Assembly (NCBI RefSeq): GCF_010974825.1
Contig: NZ_JAAILA010000013.1
Coordinates: 1 to 64,000, forward strand
Direction: 5' to 3'
DNA from: Aeromonas rivipollensis
GTDB lineage: Bacteria > Pseudomonadota > Gammaproteobacteria > Enterobacterales > Aeromonadaceae
DNA length: 64,000 bases
Shown: piece by piece, positions 7,488 to 17,290 of the stretch
Layout of the letters: each line of letters opens with the position of its first letter
Position numbering within the stretch: position 1 is the first letter of the stretch
Notes under the pieces: model-generated
What the model saw: the letters and a program-made list of their open reading frames with translations, nothing else
Databases searched by the model: none
Told to the model about the DNA's origin: nothing
Translations under genes and position numbers: made by a program

Positions 7488-8645
7488 CTACTCCAGCGAC
7501 AGGCCGGGATCCCCCAGCAGACGGCGGGCGATGATGAGCCGCATCACTTCGTTCGTGCCTTCCAGAATACGGTGCACCCGGGTGTCGCGCAGGTAGCGCT
7601 CGAGCGGATACTCGCGGATATAACCATAGCCACCAAAGAGTTGCAGGGCCTCATCGCAAACGCGATAACCCACATCTGTGGCGAAACGCTTGGCCATGGC
7701 GCACCAGGCACTCTTGTCCGGACTGCCGCTGTCGAGCTTGGCGGCGGCCTGGCGCACCAGCAGACGGGCGGCGGCCAGCTCGGTGGCCATGTCGGCGAGG
7801 CGGAACTGCACGCTCTGGAATTCGCTGATCGGGTGTCCAAATTGCTGGCGCTGCTGCACATGGGCCAGGGCGTCGTCCAGCGCCTGCTGGGCTGTGCCCA
7901 GCGAGCAGCTGGCGATGTTGATGCGCCCCCCATCCAGCGCCTGCATGGCAAACCTGAACCCTTCCCCCTCCTCCCCCAGCCGGTAGCGGGCGGGAATGCG
8001 CACGGCGCTGAAATTCACCTCCCGGGTCGGCTGGCTGTTCCAGCCCATCTTCTCCTCCGCCTTGCCATAGCTCACACCCGGCGTCTCGGCGGGCACCATA
8101 AAGGCAGATATCCCCTTGGCCCCCTCGCCCCCGGTGCGGGCCATCACCACCAGCACCTCTGTGCTGCCCGCCCCCGAGATGAAGACCTTGCTGCCGTCGA
8201 TAAGGTAGTCATCGCCGTCCCGCACCGCACGGGTCTTGAGGGCAGCGGCGTCCGATCCCGCCCCCGCCTCGGTGAGGCAGTAAGAGCCCAGCAGCTCGCC
8301 GCTGGCCAGCCTCGGCACCCACTCTGCCGCCACCTCGGCTGGCAGCCAATTGCCCAGCATCCAGCTCACCATGTTGTGTATGGTCAGGTAAGCCGTGGTG
8401 GAGGTGCAGCCCATGGCGAGGCGCTCGAAGATGAGGCTGGCGTCGAGTCGGCTCAGGCCCAGCCCGTCATATTGCTCCGGGGTGTAGAGGCCACACAGGC
8501 CCAGCGCCGCCGCCTGCTTGATGGTGGGGATGGGGAATTCGTGCTCCCTGTCCCAGCGCGCGGCGTGGGGCTTGAGCGCCAGATCGGCGAAGGCACCGGC
8601 CGAGTCGACACAGGCCCGTTGGGATTCGGTCAGGGTAAAATCCAT
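7488..8645 (-). CDS. acdH: Acyl-CoA dehydrogenase (isobutyryl/2-methylbutyryl-CoA type)
   Basis: A 385-residue FAD-dependent acyl-CoA dehydrogenase. The flavin-binding signature CLTEAGAGSDAAALKT is around residues 122-137, and the C-terminal signature QLFGGYGYIREYPLERYLRD is followed by EGTNEVMR, which carries the catalytic glutamate in the short-chain/isobutyryl enzymes. It begins valine (and isoleucine) acyl-CoA oxidation ahead of ivdD. The start at 8645 (MDFTL) follows GAGGA; a longer in-frame start at 8744 would add 33 low-conservation residues. The 142-bp gap to ivdD contains no gene. Confidence 0.9.
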   Translation of the reverse strand: MDFTLTESQRACVDSAGAFADLALKPHAARWDREHEFPIPTIKQAAALGLCGLYTPEQYDGLGLSRLDASLIFERLAMGCTSTTAYLTIHNMVSWMLGNWLPAEVAAEWVPRLASGELLGSYCLTEAGAGSDAAALKTRAVRDGDDYLIDGSKVFISGAGSTEVLVVMARTGGEGAKGISAFMVPAETPGVSYGKAEEKMGWNSQPTREVNFSAVRIPARYRLGEEGEGFRFAMQALDGGRINIASCSLGTAQQALDDALAHVQQRQQFGHPISEFQSVQFRLADMATELAAARLLVRQAAAKLDSGSPDKSAWCAMAKRFATDVGYRVCDEALQLFGGYGYIREYPLERYLRDTRVHRILEGTNEVMRLIIARRLLGDPGLSLE

Positions 8646-8754
8646 CTTGTTCGCTTCCTCGTTATCTCGATTGCTTGTCGCAGATCCACCGTTCGGCGCA
8701 GGGGGATAGCCATGGTGGGTGTCGGCGGGAGTGCCGTCATCCATCGGCCATTGC

Positions 8755-10266
8755 TCACCGCAGGTGGATGGTCATGTTGGGGCCGGTCGGTATGTCCTCG
8801 TCGAACCAGCGCTCGGTCACCGTCTTGGTCTCTGTGTAGAAACGCACCGCCTGCTTGCCATAGGCGTGCAGATCCCCGTAGAAGGATCCGCGCCAGCCGG
8901 TGAAGGAGAAGAAGGGCAGCGGCACCGGAATGGGCACGTTGATCCCCACCTGACCCACCGCCACCTCGTGGCGGAACTTGCGGGCCGCGGCGCCGCAGTT
9001 GGTAAAGATGGAGGTGCCGTTGCCATAGGGGTTGTCGTTGATGAGGGCGAGCGCCTCGTCCAGGCTCTCCACCTCCAGGCAGGCGAGCACGGGGCCGAAG
9101 ATCTCCTCTTTATAGATGCGCATCTCGGGGGTCACGCCGCGAAACAGGGTCGGCCCCACCCAGTTGCCCACCGGGTAACCGGGCACGTCGCAAAAACGCC
9201 CGTCCAGCAGACACTGGGCCCCCTCGGCCATGCCTGCTTCAATCAGCCCCTCGACTCGTACCTTGGCTTCAGGGCTGATAAGGGGACCATAAGCTGCCTC
9301 TGGATCGTGCCAGACCCCGGGTTTCACCTTGGCAAACTCGGCGGCGAGATCCGGGATCCAGTCGCGGGCACTGCCCACGAAGACCGCCACGCTGATGGCC
9401 ATGCAGCGCTGACCGGCGGCGCCCACCCCTGCCCCCACCAGGTTGCTCAGCACCTGCGCCTTGTTGGCGTCCGGCATTATCACCATGTGGTTCTTGGCGC
9501 CGACGAAACACTGGGCGCGCTTGAGGTTGTCGGTGGCGGTGCGATAGACGTGAGCCCCGACCCGGGCCGAACCCACGAAGCTCACCGCCTTGACGTCGGG
9601 ATGGGCGAGCAGCGCATCCACCTGCTCGGCGCCGCCGTGCACCACGCTGAGGATGCCCGCTGGCGCCCCCGCCTCGGTGAACAGCTCGGCCAGCCGCATG
9701 GGGGTCAGGGGATCCTGCTCCGAGGGTTTGAGCACGAAGCCGTTGCCGCAGGCCACCGCCAGAGGGAACATCCAGAGCGGTATCATGGCCGGGAAGTTGA
9801 ACGGCGTGATGCCAACGCAGACCCCCAGCGGCTGCACCCAGGAGTGGCCATCCACCCGGCGCGCCACGTTGCCCATGGTCTCCCCCAGGGTCTGGCTGGC
9901 GACGCCGCAGGCCTGCTCCACCACCTCGATGCCGCGCCACACATCTCCCCTGGCGTCCGCCAGATTCTTGCCCGTCTCCTGGGCCAGCAGGGTCGCCAGC
10001 TCGTCGTGATGGGCTTTGAGCAGATGCTGGTAGTTGAACATGACCCGGGCCCGCTCGGGGGCCGGCACCTCCCGCCACAGCAGGTAGGCGTCGTGAGCGC
10101 GGCGCACCGCAAGCTCCACCTCGGCCGGGGTGGCTCTCGGCACCCGCGCCAGCAGACTCTGATCCGCCGGGTTGGTCACCTCGATCCAGGCTTCGCTCGC
10201 GGAAGGGTACGCCTCGCCACCAATATAAAGCGGCAGATCCCCGTACTGGGTGTGGTGTTGGCTCAT
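8755..10266 (-). CDS. mmsA: CoA-acylating methylmalonate-semialdehyde dehydrogenase
   Basis: A 503-residue aldehyde dehydrogenase superfamily member converting methylmalonate semialdehyde (and malonate semialdehyde) with CoA and NAD to propionyl-CoA (acetyl-CoA). PFNFP at 155-159 and the nucleophile Cys288 in [11 protein letters not shown] are diagnostic of the MmsA subfamily. It is the promoter-proximal gene of the minus-strand operon mmsA-acdH-ivdD-ivdE-mmsB-ivdG, with AAGGAG 9 bases ahead of the ATG. A thiolase (ivdA), often found in this operon elsewhere, is absent here. Expression is probably controlled by LiuR through the operator at 10442-10459. Confidence 0.95.
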   Translation of the reverse strand: MSQHHTQYGDLPLYIGGEAYPSASEAWIEVTNPADQSLLARVPRATPAEVELAVRRAHDAYLLWREVPAPERARVMFNYQHLLKAHHDELATLLAQETGKNLADARGDVWRGIEVVEQACGVASQTLGETMGNVARRVDGHSWVQPLGVCVGITPFNFPAMIPLWMFPLAVACGNGFVLKPSEQDPLTPMRLAELFTEAGAPAGILSVVHGGAEQVDALLAHPDVKAVSFVGSARVGAHVYRTATDNLKRAQCFVGAKNHMVIMPDANKAQVLSNLVGAGVGAAGQRCMAISVAVFVGSARDWIPDLAAEFAKVKPGVWHDPEAAYGPLISPEAKVRVEGLIEAGMAEGAQCLLDGRFCDVPGYPVGNWVGPTLFRGVTPEMRIYKEEIFGPVLACLEVESLDEALALINDNPYGNGTSIFTNCGAAARKFRHEVAVGQVGINVPIPVPLPFFSFTGWRGSFYGDLHAYGKQAVRFYTETKTVTERWFDEDIPTGPNMTIHLR

Positions 10267-10436
10267 GCCGCACTCTCCTTGGCTGCCCGGGGGCTGGCAC
10301 TGTGCCAGAGTCCTTCAGGCAGGCCGGCAGACCGGATGCACTCGCTGATCATCTTGCTCACTCCTTGCGTTTGCCCGCTCGGGGCTATGCCCCTTGCAGT
10401 CGGCACTCAACGAATTTACCTTAGACTAACAACTCA

Positions 10437-10465
10437 TTTACGTTTACGCTAACGTAAACTTAAAT
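10437..10465 (+). promoter_or_regulatory. Predicted liuA promoter overlapping the LiuR operator
   Basis: TTTACG (10437-10442), 17-bp spacer and TTAAAT (10460-10465). The spacer is occupied by the operator, the arrangement typical for MerR-family regulators. Confidence 0.5.
10442..10459. promoter_or_regulatory. LiuR (MerR family) operator between the divergent operons
   Basis: GTTTACGCTAACGTAAAC is an 18-bp near-perfect palindrome (7-bp arms GTTTACG/CGTAAAC). It agrees with the TTTACG-n-CGTAAA core known for LiuR sites in gammaproteobacteria. It sits between mmsA (minus) and liuA (plus), so one site can serve both operons. Confidence 0.82.
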
Positions 10466-10541
10466 CACGAATGGACTGACCAGTTTCCCTCCGTTTCGGA
10501 GGCGTGAGATTGGTGAGCACCAGAGACCAAGGAGAGCAAGG

Positions 10542-11690
10542 ATGCATGCCCTGATGGATGAAACCCTCCGCGCCCTGACCGAGCAGGTCGAGGCCTTCTG
10601 CCAGAAAATGATAGCCCCGCGCGCCGCCGAGATTGACCAGAGCAACGCCTTCCCGCGCGACCTCTGGCCCTTGATGGGTGAGCTCGGGCTGCACGGCATT
10701 ACGGTGGCGGAAGAGTATGAGGGGGTGGATCTGGGTTATCTCGCCCATGTGCTGGTGATGGAGCAGGTGAGCCGTGCCAGCGCCTCGGTCGGCCTCTCCT
10801 ACGGCGCCCACTCCAACCTCTGCATCAACCAGATCCACCGCCACGGCACCCCTGATCAGAAGGCCCGCTACCTGCCCGACCTGGTCAGTGGCAAGCACGT
10901 GGGGGCGCTCGCCATGAGCGAGCCGGGGGCCGGCTCCGACGTGGTCAGCATGCGGCTCACCGCGATGCGCGAGAATGATCACTATGTGCTGAACGGCAAC
11001 AAGATGTGGATCACCAACGGCCCGGATGCGGACACCTTCGTCATCTATGCCAAGACGGATGCCAATGCCGGGGCCAAGGGGATCTCCGCCTTTATCGTCG
11101 AGGCGGGCACCCCGGGTTTCACCACGGCCCAGAAGCTCGACAAGCTCGGCATGCGCGGCTCCAGCACCTGCGAGCTGGTGTTCGACAACTGCCTCGTGCC
11201 GGCAGAGAACCTGCTAGGCACCCTGCACGGTGGCGCCAGGGTACTGATGAGCGGCCTCGACTACGAGCGGGTGGTGCTGGCCGCCGGCCCCCTTGGCATC
11301 ATGCAGGCCTGCATGGACGTGGTGCTCCCCTATGTGCGCGAACGCAAGCAGTTCGGCCAGGCCATCGGCGATTTCCAGCTGGTGCAGGGCAAGCTGGCGG
11401 ACATGTATACCCGGCTCGCCAGCAGCCGCGCCCTGGTCTATTCGGTGGCTGCGGCCTGCGATCAGGGCCATACCAGCCGCAAGGATTGCGCCGCCGCCAT
11501 CCTCTTTGCCGCCGAGAATGCCACCCAGATGGCGCTGGATGCCATCCAGCTGCTCGGCGGCAACGGCTATATCAACGAATACCCCACAGGCCGCCTGCTG
11601 CGGGACGCCAAGCTCTACGAGATAGGGGCCGGCACCTCGGAGATCCGCCGCTGGCTCATCGGCCGCGAGCTGTTGGGAGATAACGCATGA
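10542..11690 (+). CDS. liuA: Isovaleryl-CoA dehydrogenase
   Basis: A 382-residue acyl-CoA dehydrogenase oxidising isovaleryl-CoA to 3-methylcrotonyl-CoA in leucine degradation. [13 protein letters not shown] and [20 protein letters not shown] are the family signatures. Glu242 in [12 protein letters not shown] sits where isovaleryl-CoA dehydrogenase places its unusual catalytic base, and the C-terminal EGTNE of acdH is replaced by GAGTSE, separating this gene from acdH. AAGGAG precedes the ATG at 10542. The stop codon overlaps a 20-codon mini-ORF (ATGA) leading into liuB. Confidence 0.95.
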   Translation: MHALMDETLRALTEQVEAFCQKMIAPRAAEIDQSNAFPRDLWPLMGELGLHGITVAEEYEGVDLGYLAHVLVMEQVSRASASVGLSYGAHSNLCINQIHRHGTPDQKARYLPDLVSGKHVGALAMSEPGAGSDVVSMRLTAMRENDHYVLNGNKMWITNGPDADTFVIYAKTDANAGAKGISAFIVEAGTPGFTTAQKLDKLGMRGSSTCELVFDNCLVPAENLLGTLHGGARVLMSGLDYERVVLAAGPLGIMQACMDVVLPYVRERKQFGQAIGDFQLVQGKLADMYTRLASSRALVYSVAAACDQGHTSRKDCAAAILFAAENATQMALDAIQLLGGNGYINEYPTGRLLRDAKLYEIGAGTSEIRRWLIGRELLGDNA

Positions 11691-11749
11691 TGCTTCTCCC
11701 TTTGTCACCTGCCATCGGCAACAACAACCAGATGGGAGAGAACGCATGA
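11687..11749 (+). other. 20-codon mini-ORF coupling liuA to liuB
   Basis: Reads [20 protein letters not shown] then TGA. Its ATG overlaps the liuA stop (ATGA at 11687) and its TGA overlaps the liuB start (ATGA at 11746), so ribosomes could pass through without leaving. Its last bases GGGAGAGAACGCATGA are a near-copy of the end of liuA (GGGAGATAACGCATGA), suggesting a small duplication of the junction. No function is implied beyond coupling. Confidence 0.55.
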
Positions 11750-13365
11750 GCCAGATCCACTCCCGCCTGGATACAACGAGCGCCGACTTTGCCGCCAATC
11801 GGGAGGCCATGCAGGCCCTGGTTGCCGATCTCAACGCCCGCCTCGCCGAGATAGCCCAGGGCGGCGGGGCCGCCAACAACGCCCGCCATCAGGGCCGTGG
11901 CAAGCTGCTGCCCCGCGAGCGCATAAATCAATTGCTGGACCCGGGCTCCCCCTTCCTCGAGCTCTCGGCCCTGGCCGCCTGGCAGGTCTATGAGGAACCC
12001 GTGCCCGCCGCCGGCATCATCACCGGGCTCGGCCAGATTGCGGGCCGGCTCTGCCTGCTGGTGGTGAACGACGCCACCGTCAAGGGGGGCACCTACTACC
12101 CGCTCACGGTGAAAAAGCACCTGCGGGCCCAGGCCATCGCCGAGCGGCTGCGCCTCCCCTGCCTCTATCTGGTGGATTCCGGCGGCGCCTTCCTCCCCAT
12201 GCAGGACGAGGTGTTCCCCGACCGGGAGCATTTTGGCCGCATCTTCTACAACCAGGCCCGCATGTCGGCCCAGAATATCCCCCAGCTCGCCGTGGTGATG
12301 GGGCTCTGCACCGCAGGGGGCGCCTATGTGCCCGCCATGGCGGATGAGTCCATCATGGTCAGGGAACAGGCCACCATCTTCCTGGCGGGCCCGCCCCTGG
12401 TCAAAGCCGCCACCGGCGAGGAGATCAGCGCCGAGGCCCTGGGGGGCGCCCTGGTGCACTGCGCCCACTCCGGGGTGGCCGACCACCTGGCCGAAGACGA
12501 TGCTCATGCCCTGGCCATAGCCCGCACCCTGGTGAGCAATCTGGGGGAAAACAGCATGCCAGCCTCGGGTTTGCCTTCATGCCACCCAAGCTACGATGAG
12601 CCCCTCTACCCCATAGAGGAGCTCTACGGCCTGGTGGGTACCAGCCTCAAGCGCCCCTATGACGCCCGTGAGCTCATCGCCCGCCTGGTGGATGGCTCCG
12701 TGTTCGACGAATTCAAGGCCCTGTTCGGCACCACGCTCGTCACCGGGTTCTCCCGCATCCAGGGCATGCCCGTGGGGATACTCGCCAACAACGGCGTGCT
12801 CCACAGCGACAGCGCCCAGAAAGGCGCCCACTTTATCCAGCTCTGCAACAGGCGCGCCATTCCCCTGCTGTTTTTGCAAAATATCACCGGCTTTATGGTG
12901 GGAAGCCAAGCCGAGCGGGAGGGGATCGCCAAGCACGGCGCCAAGCTGGTCACCGCCGTCGCCTGCAGCAGGGTGCCCAAAATAACCCTGCTCGTCGGGG
13001 GCAGCTTTGGCGCCGGCAACTATGGCATGTGCGGCCGCGCCTATGAGCCCGATTTTCTGTTCAGCTGGCCCAACAGTCGCATCTCCGTCATGGGGGGCGA
13101 GCAAGCTGCCAACGTGCTGGTGCAGGTGCGCCGGGACAAGCTGGCGGCCGACGGCAAGACCCTGGGGGAGCAGGAGGCGGACGCCATCCGCGCCCCCGTC
13201 ATCGCGCAATATGAACGCCAGGGGCACCCCTACTACGCCAGCGCAAGGCTGTGGGATGACGGCGTCATCGATCCCGCCCAGAGCCGCACCGTGCTGGCCC
13301 TGGCGCTGGCCGCCTGCCAAGGGGCCAAGCCCGGGCCCGAGCAATACGGCATCTTCAGGATGTAA
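11746..13365 (+). CDS. liuB: 3-methylcrotonyl-CoA carboxylase, carboxyltransferase (beta) subunit
   Basis: A 539-residue biotin-dependent carboxyltransferase that moves the carboxyl group from biotin on LiuD to 3-methylcrotonyl-CoA. Both crotonase-like halves are visible: [14 protein letters not shown] in the N-half and [15 protein letters not shown] in the C-half. QNITGFMVG is typical of MCC beta chains. The start at 11746 is preceded by GGGAG. liuC follows after 10 bp with its own AAGGAG. Confidence 0.95.
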   Translation: MSQIHSRLDTTSADFAANREAMQALVADLNARLAEIAQGGGAANNARHQGRGKLLPRERINQLLDPGSPFLELSALAAWQVYEEPVPAAGIITGLGQIAGRLCLLVVNDATVKGGTYYPLTVKKHLRAQAIAERLRLPCLYLVDSGGAFLPMQDEVFPDREHFGRIFYNQARMSAQNIPQLAVVMGLCTAGGAYVPAMADESIMVREQATIFLAGPPLVKAATGEEISAEALGGALVHCAHSGVADHLAEDDAHALAIARTLVSNLGENSMPASGLPSCHPSYDEPLYPIEELYGLVGTSLKRPYDARELIARLVDGSVFDEFKALFGTTLVTGFSRIQGMPVGILANNGVLHSDSAQKGAHFIQLCNRRAIPLLFLQNITGFMVGSQAEREGIAKHGAKLVTAVACSRVPKITLLVGGSFGAGNYGMCGRAYEPDFLFSWPNSRISVMGGEQAANVLVQVRRDKLAADGKTLGEQEADAIRAPVIAQYERQGHPYYASARLWDDGVIDPAQSRTVLALALAACQGAKPGPEQYGIFRM

Positions 13366-13375
13366 GGAGTTCGAC

Positions 13376-14230
13376 ATGTCCGATCCACTGTGCAATGACC
13401 CCCTGGCTGGCTGTCGGCTTGAGCGCCACGGTCCGCTGGTTGAGCTGGTGCTGGCGCGCCCCGCCCGCCACAACGCCCTCGATGCCGATCTGATGCAGGA
13501 GCTGCTCGATTGCCTGGATGATCTGGCCCATAGCCACGGCCAGCCACTGGCCGAACGCCCCCATGTCCTGCTGCTGCGGGCAGAGGGCAGGCACTTTTGC
13601 GCCGGTGCCGATCTCAACTGGATGCGCAACCAGCTCAATGGCGACTTCGATCCCAGCTCGTTTGAAAAAAACCGGGAGGATGCCCGGGTGCTGGCCAGGC
13701 TGATGCAAGCCCTGGACGAGCTGCCCTTCCCCACCGTGGCCCTGGTGCAGGGGGCAGCCTATGGCGGAGCGCTCGGCCTGCTCTGTGCCTGTGACATAGT
13801 GCTGGCCAGCGACGACGCCCGCTTCTGCCTCTCAGAAGTGAGCCTGGGGCTGGTGCCTGCGGTGATCAGCCCCTATGTGGTGCGCGCCATGGGGATGCGC
13901 CAGGCCCGCCGCTACATGCTGAGCGCCGAGCCCTTCGATGCCATCACCGCCTGCCGCCTCAACGTGGCGCACCGGCTCTGTGCGCCGGAGAAGCTGCTCT
14001 CGGAGGGACGGGCTTTAGGCATGCGTCTGTGCCGCAACGGCCCCCAGGCGATGAAGGAGACCAAGCGACTGCTGGCCGCCATCGAACACCAGCCTGGCCA
14101 TCAACACGAAGAGATAACCGTCGAGACCATAGCCCGGGTGCGGGTCGGACTCGAAGCCCAGGAGGGGATGCAGGCCTTCTTCGACAAGCGCCCCCCCAAC
14201 TGGCGCCCCCGTTTCAAGGATGAGACATGA
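13376..14230 (+). CDS. liuC: Methylglutaconyl-CoA hydratase
   Basis: A 284-residue crotonase-family enzyme hydrating 3-methylglutaconyl-CoA to HMG-CoA, the step between LiuBD and LiuE. FCAGADLNWMRNQ is the oxyanion segment and is characteristic of the AUH/LiuC group; GGALGLLCACD and LSEVSLGLVPAVISPYV supply the rest of the active site. The ATG at 13376 follows AAGGAG by 6 bases; a longer frame upstream overlaps liuB and is spurious. The stop overlaps a liuD-like mini-ORF (ATGA at 14227). Confidence 0.93.
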   Translation: MSDPLCNDPLAGCRLERHGPLVELVLARPARHNALDADLMQELLDCLDDLAHSHGQPLAERPHVLLLRAEGRHFCAGADLNWMRNQLNGDFDPSSFEKNREDARVLARLMQALDELPFPTVALVQGAAYGGALGLLCACDIVLASDDARFCLSEVSLGLVPAVISPYVVRAMGMRQARRYMLSAEPFDAITACRLNVAHRLCAPEKLLSEGRALGMRLCRNGPQAMKETKRLLAAIEHQPGHQHEEITVETIARVRVGLEAQEGMQAFFDKRPPNWRPRFKDET

Positions 14231-14364
14231 CTCCATACCAACCCATCAAGCGCCCTCTTGTCGCCAACCGCGGGGAGGATAACCGGGGGACGAATCAACG
14301 CCTTGCCCCCCACGATCTCTTCATGAACGAGTGTGCCTTTATGAATAACGAGGAGCAGACATGA
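14227..14364 (+). other. 45-codon mini-ORF carrying a copy of the liuD N-terminus
   Basis: Begins MTPYQPIKRPLVANRGE, against MTDQAPIKRLLIANRGE in liuD 134 bp downstream, and then diverges into unrelated sequence. Its ATG overlaps the liuC stop and its TGA overlaps the liuD start, both as ATGA. It is most simply a decayed partial duplicate of liuD retained as a translational bridge. It lacks everything after the first beta strand of biotin carboxylase and cannot be an enzyme. Confidence 0.8.
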
Positions 14365-16322
14365 CAGATCAGGCTCCCATCAAGCGCCTGCTGATCGCCA
14401 ATAGAGGCGAGATAGCCGTGCGCATCATCCAGACCGCCCGCCGCCTCGGCATTCACACCATAGCCCTCTACTCGGACGCCGACGCCCGCGCCATGCATGT
14501 GCGGGAAGCGGACGAGGCCTGGCACCTGGGGCCTGCCCCCGCGCGGGAGAGCTACCTCGATGCCGCCAAGGTGCTGAAGATTGCCCGCGAGGCCGGGGCC
14601 GATGCCGTGCACCCCGGCTACGGTTTTCTGTCGGAGAACAGCGACTTTGCCAGCGCCTGTGCACAACAGGGGCTGCGCTTTATCGGCCCGAGCGGCGCCG
14701 CCATCCTCGCCATGGGGGACAAATCCGGCGCCAAGGCGTTGATGCAGGCGGCCGGCGTTCCCGTGCTGCCCGGCTATCACGGCGCGGATCAGACGCCGGC
14801 CCTGTTGCGTTATCAGGCGCACCAGGTCGGCTTCCCCCTCCTTATCAAGGCCGCCAGCGGCGGCGGCGGCAAGGGGATGCGCCGGGTCGAGCAGATAGAC
14901 GAGTTTGACGCAGCCCTGGCGGCGGTTAAACGGGAAGCCCTGGCCGCCTTCGGGGATGACAGTGTGCTGCTCGAGCGCTATCTCGCCCGCGCCCGTCACG
15001 TGGAGGTGCAGGTCTTCGCCGATACCCTCGGCAACGCCATCTACCTGGGGGACAGGGACTGCTCCTTGCAGCGCCGCCACCAGAAGGTGATAGAAGAAGC
15101 CCCCGCCCCCAACATAGCCCCGGCGCTTCGCCAGGCCATGGGTGAGGCCGCCGTGGCCGCCGCCCGGGCCATCGACTATGTGGGGGCCGGTACCATCGAA
15201 TTTCTGCTGTGCGGGGAGGCGTTCTTCTTCATGGAGATGAACACCCGGCTGCAGGTGGAGCACCCTGTCACCGAGGCCGTCACCGGCCAGGATCTGGTGG
15301 CCTGGCAGCTGGCAGTCGCCGAGGGCAAGCCCCTGCCGCTCACCCAGGAGGAAGTGGTGCTGCGCGGCCATGCCGTGGAGGCGCGCCTCTACGCCGAGGA
15401 CGTAGGCGCAGGCTTCTTGCCCGCCAGCGGCCCCATCCATTGGCTGCGCTGGCCACAGGGGGTACGCATCGACACCGGGGTCGCCGCGGGCGATGAGGTG
15501 AGCCCCTATTACGATCCCATGATCGCCAAGCTGGTCGCCCACGGCCAGAGCCGCGCCGAGGCCTTTGCCAGGCTGGCCGATGCCCTGGCGGCCCTGAGTC
15601 TCGGCCCCCTGGTGCACAACGGCCCGCTGCTGCTGCGCCTGTGTGAGGAGCCGGATGTGCTGGCCATGGCACACCACACCCAGTGGCCCATTCCCACCGA
15701 GCCCTTGGGTACCCCGGACCTTGCCTGGCCGCTGGCCACCCTCTGGCTCGCCAGTCGCACCGGTCCCTCCCCCTGGCAGCAAGCCCCCGGTTTTCGGCTG
15801 GGTCAAAGCAAAAGCTGGACAGCAGCAGTTCGGATCGGCGAGGAGGCCCGGGTGCTGACCCTGGCCGAGCGCGCCGGTCGGCTCACCTGGCAGGGGGAAG
15901 CCTACCCCTATGAGCTGGGCACTGATCATATCCGCCTGCAGCGGGCGGGCCGCTGGGTGCGCTGCCCCGTCACCCCGGCGGCAGAGGCCGCCTTAGTGCT
16001 GCAACTGGATGGCAGGCGCATTCCCTTCGCCGCCGATGATCAACGACATAGGCAACACCATGATCACGAAACAGCCCAGGGCGCCCTGGCCCCCATGCAC
16101 GGCATTGTGGTGGCGCTGCTGGTCGAGGTCGGGCAATCCGTCAGCAAGGGGCAACCCCTGCTGGTGCTGGAGGCGATGAAGATGGAACATGTCTTGAAAG
16201 CAGACAAGGAGGGGGTGATCACCGCCCTCTGCTGCCGCCAGGGGGAGCAGGTGAGTCAGGGTGCAGTCCTGGTGCACTTTGCCGACCCGAGCGCAGAGAA
16301 GGCTCAGGGAGGTGCAGCATGA
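14361..16322 (+). CDS. liuD: 3-methylcrotonyl-CoA carboxylase, biotin-containing (alpha) subunit
   Basis: A 653-residue protein with an N-terminal biotin carboxylase (IANRGEIAVRII at the start, ATP-grasp glycine loop ASGGGGKGMR near residue 165, EMNTRLQVEHPVTE near 293-306). A variable linker follows, then a C-terminal biotinyl domain with EAMKMEH; K607 is the biotinylated lysine. It partners with LiuB. The ATG at 14361 overlaps the stop of the preceding mini-ORF, and its own stop overlaps the liuE start (ATGA at 16319). Confidence 0.95.
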   Translation: MTDQAPIKRLLIANRGEIAVRIIQTARRLGIHTIALYSDADARAMHVREADEAWHLGPAPARESYLDAAKVLKIAREAGADAVHPGYGFLSENSDFASACAQQGLRFIGPSGAAILAMGDKSGAKALMQAAGVPVLPGYHGADQTPALLRYQAHQVGFPLLIKAASGGGGKGMRRVEQIDEFDAALAAVKREALAAFGDDSVLLERYLARARHVEVQVFADTLGNAIYLGDRDCSLQRRHQKVIEEAPAPNIAPALRQAMGEAAVAAARAIDYVGAGTIEFLLCGEAFFFMEMNTRLQVEHPVTEAVTGQDLVAWQLAVAEGKPLPLTQEEVVLRGHAVEARLYAEDVGAGFLPASGPIHWLRWPQGVRIDTGVAAGDEVSPYYDPMIAKLVAHGQSRAEAFARLADALAALSLGPLVHNGPLLLRLCEEPDVLAMAHHTQWPIPTEPLGTPDLAWPLATLWLASRTGPSPWQQAPGFRLGQSKSWTAAVRIGEEARVLTLAERAGRLTWQGEAYPYELGTDHIRLQRAGRWVRCPVTPAAEAALVLQLDGRRIPFAADDQRHRQHHDHETAQGALAPMHGIVVALLVEVGQSVSKGQPLLVLEAMKMEHVLKADKEGVITALCCRQGEQVSQGAVLVHFADPSAEKAQGGAA

Positions 16323-17290
16323 GCAAGGAGCATGGCACGCCCGTCGACAGGGTCAGTCTGGTGGAGGTGGGACCGCGGGATGGGCTGCAGAACGAACCCC
16401 GCCTGTTGTCGCTGGCGCAGCGGCTTCTGCTTATCAACCGCCTCGCCGAGAGCGGCCTGCAACGGATCGAGGTGGGGGCCTTCGTCTCCCCGAAGCGAGT
16501 GCCGCAGATGGCAGACTCCGCCGAACTTTTTGAGGCCCTGCCCCGCAAGGGAGCGACCCGTTACGGCGCCCTGGTGCCCAATTTGCAAGGTCTGCAGGCC
16601 GCGATCCAGGCCAGGGTCGACGAGATTGGCCTCTTCACCGCCTGCTCAGACGGCTTCACCCGCGCCAATATCGGCATCAGCGTGGAGGAATCCCTGGTGA
16701 GCTTCGCCCCGCTGGTGGCGGAGGCGCGCCGCCTCGGCATCAAGGTGCGGGGATACCTTTCCACCGTCATCGCCTGCCCCTATGACGGCCCGACCCGCCC
16801 GAAACGGGTCGCAGCCCTGGCCGAGCGGCTGCTGGATCTCGGCTGTCACGAGATCTCCCTTGGTGACACCATAGGAGTCGGCACCCCTGGCACTGTGGCG
16901 CCCATGCTGGATGCTGTGCTGCACGAAGTCCCGGCCGGCCGGCTCGCGGTGCACTTTCACGATACCTATGGCCAGGGGCTCGCCAACCTGCTGCCGGCGC
17001 TCGAGCGCGGCATCCGCACCATAGACTGCTCTGTGGCGGGGCTCGGTGGCTGCCCCTATGCCCCCGGCGCCTCCGGCAACGTCGCCTCGGAAGAGGTGGT
17101 TTACCTGCTGCACGGCCTTGGCATGAGCACAGGAGTGAACCTCGACAAGCTGGCCGCCACCGGCCAGTGGGTGAGCGAGCAGCTCGGCCGCCCCAACGGC
17201 TCCCGGGTCGGGCAGGCGCTCCATGCCAGGGCCAGAGAGCAGCAGCCAGGACTCGATGAGATAGCACAAGGAGAGTGCCATGACCCCTGA
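16319..17290 (+). CDS. liuE: Hydroxymethylglutaryl-CoA lyase
   Basis: A 323-residue DRE-TIM metallolyase cleaving HMG-CoA to acetyl-CoA and acetoacetate, the last leucine-specific step. VSLVEVGPRDGLQNE at the N-terminus holds the metal Asp and catalytic Arg of the first strand. HFHDTYGQGLAN supplies the metal histidines, and GLGGCPYAPGASGNV is the HMG-CoA lyase signature with its active-site cysteine. It is translationally coupled to liuD. No CoA-transferase or acetoacetyl-CoA synthetase follows, so acetoacetate must be activated by enzymes encoded elsewhere. Confidence 0.95.
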   Translation: MSKEHGTPVDRVSLVEVGPRDGLQNEPRLLSLAQRLLLINRLAESGLQRIEVGAFVSPKRVPQMADSAELFEALPRKGATRYGALVPNLQGLQAAIQARVDEIGLFTACSDGFTRANIGISVEESLVSFAPLVAEARRLGIKVRGYLSTVIACPYDGPTRPKRVAALAERLLDLGCHEISLGDTIGVGTPGTVAPMLDAVLHEVPAGRLAVHFHDTYGQGLANLLPALERGIRTIDCSVAGLGGCPYAPGASGNVASEEVVYLLHGLGMSTGVNLDKLAATGQWVSEQLGRPNGSRVGQALHARAREQQPGLDEIAQGECHDP

